DNA of 64,000 nucleotides from Maribacter polysiphoniae. Lineage in GTDB: Bacteria; Bacteroidota; Bacteroidia; Flavobacteriales; Flavobacteriaceae. The notes under the pieces are model-generated. The model worked only from the letters and a program-made list of their open reading frames with translations, had not been told where the DNA came from and ran no database searches. Positions 58,682-64,000 of the stretch are shown one piece after another (positions within the stretch are counted from its first letter, which is position 1; each line of letters opens with the position of its first letter). Where the stretch lies: the NCBI RefSeq assembly GCF_003148665.1, contig NZ_QGGQ01000012.1, positions 99,325-163,324 on the forward strand, given 5' to 3'. Position numbers and translations under genes: made by a program.

Positions 58682-59371
58682 ATGAAAAATATACTATTGA
58701 TTGGGGGATCACAGGGCATTGGACATTCGTTGGCCCAACTCCTACAGGAAAACCATCATGTTTTCGTAGCTTCCCGCTCATGGGAAATTACCGATCTTCC
58801 AAAGGTTACCCATATCCCTTATGATGTTACCAAGGATACTTTGGATACTTCCCTGCTGCCCACTGAACTCCACGGGTTTGTCTATTGCCCTGGAAGCATT
58901 AACTTAAAACCTTTTAAGATGTTATCATTAGAAACCTTTCAAGAGGATATGCACCTAAATTTTTTCAGCTTGGTGAACACTATAAAACAAATCATAACCT
59001 ATATGGTTGAAGGATCAAGTATGGTCTTTTTCAGTACGGTAGCCGTACAGACAGGTATGCCCTTTCACACCAGTGTGGCCGCGGCAAAAGGGGCTATAGA
59101 GGGATTTACCAAATCACTCGCCGCCGAATACGCCCCCAAAATACGGGTGAATGCCATTGCCCCCTCCCTGGTCGACACCCCCTTGGCTGCGCGACTTTTG
59201 AATAATGAAAAAAAGAAGGAAATGATGGCCCAAAGACATCCGCTTAAACGTGTTGGAAAAGCCGGGGATATGGCCAAAATCGCCCAGTTTTTACTCAGTT
59301 CGGATAGTTCCTGGATGACGGGTCAGATCCTAGGTGTAGACGGAGGATTATCAACCCTGAATGTTCATTGA
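58682..59371 (+). CDS. Short-chain dehydrogenase/reductase
   Basis: 229 residues, standard SDR. The NAD(P)-binding motif GGSQGIGHSLA is at residues 8-18. The catalytic Ser is in FFSTVAVQTG; the usual Tyr-x-x-x-Lys is atypical, with HTSVAAAKGAIEG giving Ser-Val-Ala-Ala-Ala-Lys and no Tyr. ILGVDGGLSTL ends the chain. A missing Tyr would weaken standard catalysis, so the protein may be a divergent SDR. It starts one base after the SRPBCC stop and ends one base before the photolyase ATG. Confidence 0.87.
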   Translation: MKNILLIGGSQGIGHSLAQLLQENHHVFVASRSWEITDLPKVTHIPYDVTKDTLDTSLLPTELHGFVYCPGSINLKPFKMLSLETFQEDMHLNFFSLVNTIKQIITYMVEGSSMVFFSTVAVQTGMPFHTSVAAAKGAIEGFTKSLAAEYAPKIRVNAIAPSLVDTPLAARLLNNEKKKEMMAQRHPLKRVGKAGDMAKIAQFLLSSDSSWMTGQILGVDGGLSTLNVH

Positions 59372-59372
59372 T

Positions 59373-60683
59373 ATGACAAATAAAGTATCCCTATTTTGGT
59401 TTAGACGCGATTTGCGATTAAAAGATAACACTGGGCTGACCTATGCCCTTCAACAAACATCCAACGTACTTCCCATTTTTATTTTTGATAAGGAAATCCT
59501 GCATCAATTACCGAAAAACGATGCCCGTGTTACCTTTATCCACGAAACAATTTCCCAGATCAATTCGGAATTAAGGCAAAAATCGAACAGTTCCATAGGT
59601 ATTTACCTAGGTCAGCCCCTTGAGATCTTTCAGACTTTGACCAAGGATTTTGAAATAGAGGCCGTTTATACCAACCACGATTATGAACCTTATGCCCTGC
59701 AGCGTGATAGACAGGTAAAAGAACTCCTTGCCCCTAAGGGCATCGCTTTTAAGACCTTTAAAGACCAAGTGATTTTTGAGCGGGATGAAATTGTGAAGGC
59801 AGACGGTAAGCCTTATGTGGTATATACCCCGTACAAAAACAAGTGGAAGGAAAAATTCGACACTGCCAACCCCTTGAAGCAGATCGATGATAACCCCTTG
59901 ATCAACAACTTCATTCAAAACCGTGAATTACCCTTTTTGACCTTAGCGGATCTGGGCTTTGAAAAATCGCCCATAAAAGTGCCCGATTATCTGGTTTCTG
60001 AAGACCTGATCGAAAATTATGAGGCTACAAGAAACTTTCCTGCCATAAGCCATGGTACTTCCAGAATCGGTCCCCATTTACGATTTGGTACCGTATCCAT
60101 ACGACAAGTACTACAAAAAGCACTAGCGGCAAAGAACGAGGTATTTTGGAACGAATTGATTTGGCGGGAATTCTTTATGCAGATCCTATGGCATTTTCCC
60201 AATACCGTAAATAACGCCTTTAAGCCCAAATATGATCGTATTCCATGGCGGAATAATGAGGAAGAATTCGAAAAATGGAAAAACGGTGAAACCGGCTATC
60301 CCCTGGTTGATGCAGGAATGCGTGAACTGAATGAAACCGGTTATATGCACAATCGGGTACGTATGTTGGTGGCCAGTTTCCTATGTAAGCATTTATTGAT
60401 CGATTGGCGTTGGGGAGAGGCCTATTTTGCCGAAAGGCTATTGGACTTCGAATTGAGTTCCAATGTGGGTAATTGGCAATGGGCAGCCGGTAGTGGTGTC
60501 GATGCAGCCCCATATTTTCGTATTTTCAATCCCACCACACAAATCGAGAAATTCGACAAAGAGCGAAACTATATCAACCATTGGGTCAAGGACCTACAGG
60601 AGTTGACCTATCCGAATAAAATGGTCGACCATAAAAAGGCTAGGGAACGATGTTTAAAGGTTTACAAAGAAGCACTCGGATAA
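59373..60683 (+). CDS. Cryptochrome/deoxyribodipyrimidine photolyase family protein
   Basis: 436 residues. The start LFWFRRDLRLKDNTGL is the antenna-domain signature. The FAD-binding domain contains SRIGPHLRFGTVS, WNELIWREFFMQI, MHNRVRMLVASFL and ELSSNVGNWQWAAGSGVD. Both length and motifs fit a class I CPD photolyase or related cryptochrome that repairs UV lesions with blue light. No DASH-type features are obvious. It is the third gene in the SRPBCC-SDR-photolyase set with one-base gaps. Confidence 0.92.
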   Translation: MTNKVSLFWFRRDLRLKDNTGLTYALQQTSNVLPIFIFDKEILHQLPKNDARVTFIHETISQINSELRQKSNSSIGIYLGQPLEIFQTLTKDFEIEAVYTNHDYEPYALQRDRQVKELLAPKGIAFKTFKDQVIFERDEIVKADGKPYVVYTPYKNKWKEKFDTANPLKQIDDNPLINNFIQNRELPFLTLADLGFEKSPIKVPDYLVSEDLIENYEATRNFPAISHGTSRIGPHLRFGTVSIRQVLQKALAAKNEVFWNELIWREFFMQILWHFPNTVNNAFKPKYDRIPWRNNEEEFEKWKNGETGYPLVDAGMRELNETGYMHNRVRMLVASFLCKHLLIDWRWGEAYFAERLLDFELSSNVGNWQWAAGSGVDAAPYFRIFNPTTQIEKFDKERNYINHWVKDLQELTYPNKMVDHKKARERCLKVYKEALG

Positions 60684-60718
60684 GACATTTTTAGTATATT
60701 TAAGGGATAATAGTTTCC

Positions 60719-61150
60719 ATGGAAAAAGAAATCATAAAAGAATATACCAAGGGGGACATGACAATTATTTGGAAACCCAAAACCTGTATTCATTCCGGTG
60801 TATGCGTACAGCAATTGCCCGAAGTATACCAACCTGGGGAAAGGCCTTGGATAAAGCATCAAAATGCCTCAAAAAAACAATTGATGCTACAGATATCGGC
60901 CTGTCCGACCGGTGCTTTAAGTTATCGCATCAAAGGTAAATCAGAAGAAATCAAAATCAATAAAGATATGACAACAGTAAAAATAAAACCGAACGGACCC
61001 TTATTGGTAGATGGTCAAATAACCATCATCGATGCGGATGGCAACGAAGAGATCAAGGAAAAAACAACTGCCTTTTGCCGTTGTGGCGCCTCTAACAACA
61101 AACCATTCTGCGACGGCACCCATAATAAGGTGGGTTGGAAAGACAGCTAA
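60719..61150 (+). CDS. Two-domain iron-sulfur protein (Fer4_19 plus CDGSH)
   Basis: 143 residues. The N-terminal part (about 1-75) has a divergent 4Fe-4S mono-cluster motif (CIHSGVCVQ and ISACPTGAL). The C-terminal part has the CDGSH motif CRCGASNNKPFCDGTH, with ligands Cys, Cys, Cys and His that bind a 2Fe-2S cluster of mitoNEET type. The two-domain order is known in bacteria. Redox sensing or electron transfer is plausible. It is five bases before the YhhN gene. Confidence 0.92.
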   Translation: MEKEIIKEYTKGDMTIIWKPKTCIHSGVCVQQLPEVYQPGERPWIKHQNASKKQLMLQISACPTGALSYRIKGKSEEIKINKDMTTVKIKPNGPLLVDGQITIIDADGNEEIKEKTTAFCRCGASNNKPFCDGTHNKVGWKDS

Positions 61151-61155
61151 ATAAG

Positions 61156-61839
61156 ATGGGTAAGGCCAACCCCAAGTCTACCTATTTTCTGCCCATATTC
61201 ACCCTCCTTGTCCTAATCGATTTGTATGTGGGTAGTATTGGGGATGATGCCATGCGTCATTTTACCAAACCCTTGATCCTATGCTCCCTAATGGTTTATT
61301 TTGCCATTAATGGGCGTCAACTAGGGAAGCCTACCTATGGGTTAATGCTGATGGCCCTCTTTTTTTCTTGGCTGGGTGATGCTTTTCTGATGTATGATGG
61401 CATTTCGTCCCATTATTTCGTGGCCGGACTCCTTTCCTTTCTTCTGGCGCATGTGGTATATACCGTTCTTTTTTTCAGAAAGCGGAATACTCCATTTTCA
61501 AACACCTTTTGGTTGGTTTTAGGTCTGTTGGCCTTTTATGGGGGTTTTCTCTTCTTTCAGATACAAGCGGGACTTGGAGCCCTTAAAATTCCCGTTATCT
61601 TTTATGTAGCCGTTATTCTATTGATGGCCTTAGCGGCCTTTGGAAGAAAAGGCAAGGTGCGGCAATACAGTTTTAACCTGGTTTTTTGGGGAGCATTGTT
61701 CTTTATTGCCTCCGATAGTATATTGGCAATCAATAAATTTTTAATCGATGTCCCCTACTCCCACCTATTGATCATGGGTACCTATGCCACGGCACAATAT
61801 TTGATCACCCAAGGTGTGCTGGATCAGGAAAATCCATAA
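61156..61839 (+). CDS. Lysoplasmalogenase-like YhhN family membrane protein
   Basis: 227 residues from the ATG at 61156, the nearest start after the CDGSH stop. About eight transmembrane helices are present, including a conserved FSWLGDAFLMYD and SDSILAINKF, which match YhhN/TMEM86 proteins. These cleave the vinyl-ether bond of lysoplasmalogens in animals; bacterial roles are less clear. It is the last gene before an AT-rich accessory strip. Confidence 0.88.
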   Translation: MGKANPKSTYFLPIFTLLVLIDLYVGSIGDDAMRHFTKPLILCSLMVYFAINGRQLGKPTYGLMLMALFFSWLGDAFLMYDGISSHYFVAGLLSFLLAHVVYTVLFFRKRNTPFSNTFWLVLGLLAFYGGFLFFQIQAGLGALKIPVIFYVAVILLMALAAFGRKGKVRQYSFNLVFWGALFFIASDSILAINKFLIDVPYSHLLIMGTYATAQYLITQGVLDQENP

Positions 61840-61915
61840 TCAGGTTTTTAAAAGGGTTGTTACCTTATTGATTCAACAAAAATTAGATACATTTATTTAC
61901 AATAGAACATTGATG

Positions 61916-61970
61916 ATTGCTGTTATATATCGTAGCAATATGGCACGAGCGTGACGCTCGCGCTAGCGTG
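61916..61970. repeat. Nested palindromes in a GC-rich block
   Basis: ATTGCT / AGCAAT form inverted arms at 61916-61921 and 61934-61939. Directly after comes CGAGCGTGACGCTCG (61946-61960), then the palindrome CGCTAGCG (61961-61968), with outer arms CACG / CGTG. This strip is GC-rich in an otherwise AT-rich region. It may be a REP- or MITE-like element end, or a recombination scar. Confidence 0.55.
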
Positions 61971-62166
61971 GGCAACCGCTTCAGGTTTGACTAGAGCTGA
62001 ACTGTATAGAATCGGGTGGTATGACAATAAATTTGACCACATATTATTAAAAGAGGGTGTTTGGATGGATTTTAATGCCAATGCTTATGTAATTTTTGCT
62101 GGTTTAAAACTTGAAACCGAAACATTTTATGAAAAAGTACAGTTAATAGAGCCTAAATATGAGTAA
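61951..62166 (+). pseudogene. Remnant reading frame, C-terminal fragment
   Basis: An open stretch of 71 codons starting at a GTG within the palindrome, with no ATG near its start. It reads through ELYRIGWYDNKFDHILLKEG and ends KVQLIEPKYE. I take it as the tail of a longer gene whose front was replaced by the palindromic block; a small real gene cannot be excluded. It overlaps the next gene by 8 bases, an arrangement typical of real adjacent genes. Confidence 0.4.
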
Positions 62167-62653
62167 AGGAGTAAAATACGTTTTTAGTTGGATTGTAGTG
62201 TTTTTTGCGCTTTCCGGGCTATTAGATAGTTTATTACACAATTTTTCGGAATTAAAATGGCTATACGCAACAATTTATCCTACAGAGTACTTCAGCAAGG
62301 ATGTCTTAATATATGAAAGCCAGAGCAAGGGAGCTGGCAGCGGGGGTAGAGATTTTTACTATTTCAATGGAACATTAAAAAAATTTAAAACAAAAAAGAG
62401 AGTTTTTTATACAGGAAAAGGAATGAAAAAAATATGGACAACGGATGGTTATCCTGAAAATGAGCTTAAAATCCCCGTATGGTACAATACTATGGACGGT
62501 GCAATTTCAATAAGAACTTCCGAAAAATTTCCCAAACCATATTCAATAGGGCAAATTAAAGCTTATATCAATATGATAACGTGGATACTCTTACTGCCTT
62601 GCGTATGGTATATTATTCATTATCAAATACAAAAACGCAAAAAAAAATCTTAG
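62159..62653 (+). CDS. Two-helix membrane protein of unknown function
   Basis: 164 residues. An N-terminal helix (about 7-25) and a C-terminal helix (about 140-157) flank a soluble domain with YESQSKGAGSGGRDFYYF and IPVWYNTMDGAISIR. The last residues QKRKKKS are strongly basic. The layout resembles DUF3592-type proteins, but I cannot assign it. Its AT-rich codon use differs from genes to the left. It lies 13 bases before the frameshifted gene. Confidence 0.62.
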   Translation: MSKGVKYVFSWIVVFFALSGLLDSLLHNFSELKWLYATIYPTEYFSKDVLIYESQSKGAGSGGRDFYYFNGTLKKFKTKKRVFYTGKGMKKIWTTDGYPENELKIPVWYNTMDGAISIRTSEKFPKPYSIGQIKAYINMITWILLLPCVWYIIHYQIQKRKKKS

Positions 62654-62666
62654 AAAAATTAAACTA

Positions 62667-63674
62667 ATGAAAATTAAGCTTATTTACTTATTAATTCTAC
62701 TATATGCCTTTAGTGTTCAGGGGCAACAAGAAAATTTAGGCATAGTTGTAGAATACACTGCTCCGATAGATTTAACCTTCCAAACCTACGATCCACCACT
62801 TAAAATAAAAAAAAACCAGCCAAAAAGAAGGGATCAATTACAAAGAAATTGAAGGCTTATTACAATCATTCTTCTCCGCATCTGATATGGAGTGGGCACT
62901 TAGCGATTATCTGGCTGAAAATGCAACAACCTCCCGTGACGAATCCCATTTTGAGGCTATTAAAAAAATCGATGCAGATAATTAGAAATGGTGTATGGAT
63001 TCAATTACCAAGGCAGGCAGATGGCATATGTGAGGTATTCTTTTATAATGGATCAAATGCCTTTTCCAATCATCGGTATTTTATCTGCTGAATTTTCAGA
63101 GGGGAGATGGTTTATCAATACGCTTTTAAATCAATCGGATGTTTTTACGGTACTCTCCAATTTGGACCCAGCAGTTCTAAAACAACTGTTCTCCGGCAAA
63201 AGCACCAATCCCGATATTAATAAAATTATTGCTAAGACAAGCCAAAACGGATTGTTCAATATGTTTCTGATGGGGCAATTGTATACTGAATTTAATAACG
63301 ATGAAAGTATAAGGTCACAAATGAAGGATAAGAGATTAATTATTGAGGACTATGAATTTAAGAACGCATCTCTTGCCGTAAAACCAGTAACAACAAAATA
63401 TACGGTTTTGAATCCATTTGTTCTAGATCATGCCAAGTTTTTAGAATACACCAAAAAAGATAAAGGTGTAATGAATGACGAAAAAGGACAAAAAGCATAT
63501 GAAGGTAAACCTGAAGCTGTAGTCTTGAAGAACACCCCAATTGATTTTATGGTCAAACTAGAATTTGCCACACAAGGAAAGACATACCACCTTATCAAAT
63601 ATTTTGATTATACAGATCAAGTAGTTTTGATAACAAATAATGAAGGAAACTTCTCTATTAGTCCATCAAAACGA
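62667..63674 (+). pseudogene. Secreted-protein gene with two frameshifts, cut by IS256-type insertion
   Basis: Reads from an ATG with a signal peptide (MKIKLIYLLILLYAFSVQGQ). It continues in frame to an A9 run at 62807-62815. After a one-base shift there, it continues as KEGINYKEIEGLL through SDMEWALSDYLAENATTS to KKIDADN before a stop at 62983. A second shift back at about 62982 restores the original frame (LEMVYGFNYQG) to SPSKR at 63672. The last residues before the next stop come from the IS end. The conserved-looking domain is unknown. It could be a decayed gene, or phase variation or sequencing error at the A run. Confidence 0.7.
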
Positions 63675-63689
63675 GGGTGTAAACTGAAC

Positions 63690-63731
63690 TCTGTCTGAAA
63701 TAAATTTAAGTATTAATTTTATTCAGACAGA
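63690..63731. repeat. Inverted repeat between IS end and transposase ATG
   Basis: Perfect ten-base arms TCTGTCTGAA (63690-63699) / TTCAGACAGA (63722-63731) around an AT-rich 22-base spacer, ending three bases before the transposase ATG. It could form a hairpin that blocks ribosome access in read-through transcripts. Confidence 0.7.
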
Positions 63732-63734
63732 ATC

Positions 63735-64000
63735 ATGAGAAAAGAAGAACAAACAGAATTCGAAAAGAAGGTGCTTGACCAGTTCATGTCCGGCAAGAAC
63801 CTTTTCGGTAAAGGAGGTGCTTTCGCCCCAATGCTGAAGAACGTGATCGAAAAGGCCCTTGAGGCCGAGATGGAGGGGCATTTGAACGAAGTTCAAAGGA
63901 CCAAGGGCAACAAACGCAACGGCAAGGGCAAGAAGACGATCAAGAGCGGCTACGGCACCTTCGACATCGATACGCCCCAGGACAGGCAGAGCAGCTTTGA
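63735..64000 (+). CDS. IS256-family transposase, N-terminal part
   Basis: Open for 88 codons to the window edge. It starts MRKEEQTEFEKKVLDQFMS and continues with EKALEAEMEGHLNE and KKTIKSGYGTFDIDTPQDRQ, which matches the N-terminus of IS256/mutator transposases. The catalytic DDE residues would be past the window. Its GC-rich codons (GAG, GGC, AAG, CTG) differ sharply from the neighbouring genes, a sign of recent arrival. Confidence 0.93.
   Translation, partial: MRKEEQTEFEKKVLDQFMSGKNLFGKGGAFAPMLKNVIEKALEAEMEGHLNEVQRTKGNKRNGKGKKTIKSGYGTFDIDTPQDRQSSF

Larger units (their letters stand above)
63675..64000 (+). mobile_element. IS256-family insertion sequence, left end (partial)
   Basis: The left end starts at about GGGTGTAAACTGAACTCTG (63675), cutting the previous gene. 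It includes the dyad at 63690 and the transposase start. The right end and target duplication lie past the window. The exact terminus is inferred from where the previous protein loses sense and is not certain to the base. Confidence 0.75.

Overview
The window looks like chromosomal DNA of a marine-type member of the Flavobacteriaceae (Bacteroidota). Supporting signs are promoters of the TTTG / TAnnTTTG type with no clear Shine-Dalgarno sites, a bacillithiol enzyme (BshB1), a probable type IX secretion C-terminal domain, a single-chain ResB-CcsA cytochrome c maturation protein, an HME-RND pump fused to a TolC-like protein, and families typical of this group (DUF937, DUF2911, TIGR02757). Genus level cannot be decided from the sequence alone.

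Layout. 1-4.5 kb (minus strand): 5' part of parE, an EamA permease, ychF and a two-cluster ferredoxin. 4.5-9.4 kb (plus): a LuxC-type acyl-CoA reductase, serC, an ACT-less serA, a DUF937 protein and two small envelope proteins. 9.4-12 kb: a small Cys/His secreted protein followed by a TonB-dependent receptor with a His/Glu-rich loop, probably for a metal. 12-17 kb: a small membrane protein and folE (minus), then a LolD-type ATPase, a TIGR02757 protein, a secreted S10 carboxypeptidase and a CAT-type acetyltransferase. 17-22 kb: SGNH esterase, GH20-like enzyme, Tat-exported Gfo/Idh/MocA oxidoreductase and a sulfatase, a small exported set that fits trimming of sulfated or N-acetylated glycans. 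22-28 kb: a second small Cys/His secreted protein, the CzcA-like RND-TolC fusion and its adaptor, together a metal efflux operon.

28.3-34.3 kb is a nearly textbook trans-4-hydroxy-L-proline catabolic operon: epimerase with both catalytic Cys, FAD D-hydroxyproline dehydrogenase, DapA-family deaminase and ketoglutarate-semialdehyde dehydrogenase, with a divergent AraC regulator but no transporter. Next come an M28 peptidase, tRNA-His, a TPR histidine kinase, bshB1, a trans-sulfuration enzyme, a DUF4405 membrane protein and the ResB-CcsA fusion. 44.7-48.1 kb is a compact operon: DUF2520 protein, KdsC-like phosphatase, Maf, a lipoprotein and a short MscS protein. 48.2-52.6 kb carries a large PIG-L deacetylase, an unannotated 33-residue membrane miniprotein and a sodium:solute symporter. 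A GH2 beta-galactosidase-type enzyme, DUF2911 protein and a T9SS-sorted protein follow on the minus strand.

58.2-61.8 kb is a tight SRPBCC - SDR - photolyase - CDGSH - YhhN set, resembling light or oxidative stress regulons of this phylum. From about 61.85 kb the character changes. The strip is AT-rich and contains a strikingly GC-rich palindromic block, a gene remnant, a small membrane protein, and a secreted-protein gene carrying two opposing frameshifts. That last gene is cut by the left end of an IS256-family element running off the window. This is the only clearly accessory part of the window.
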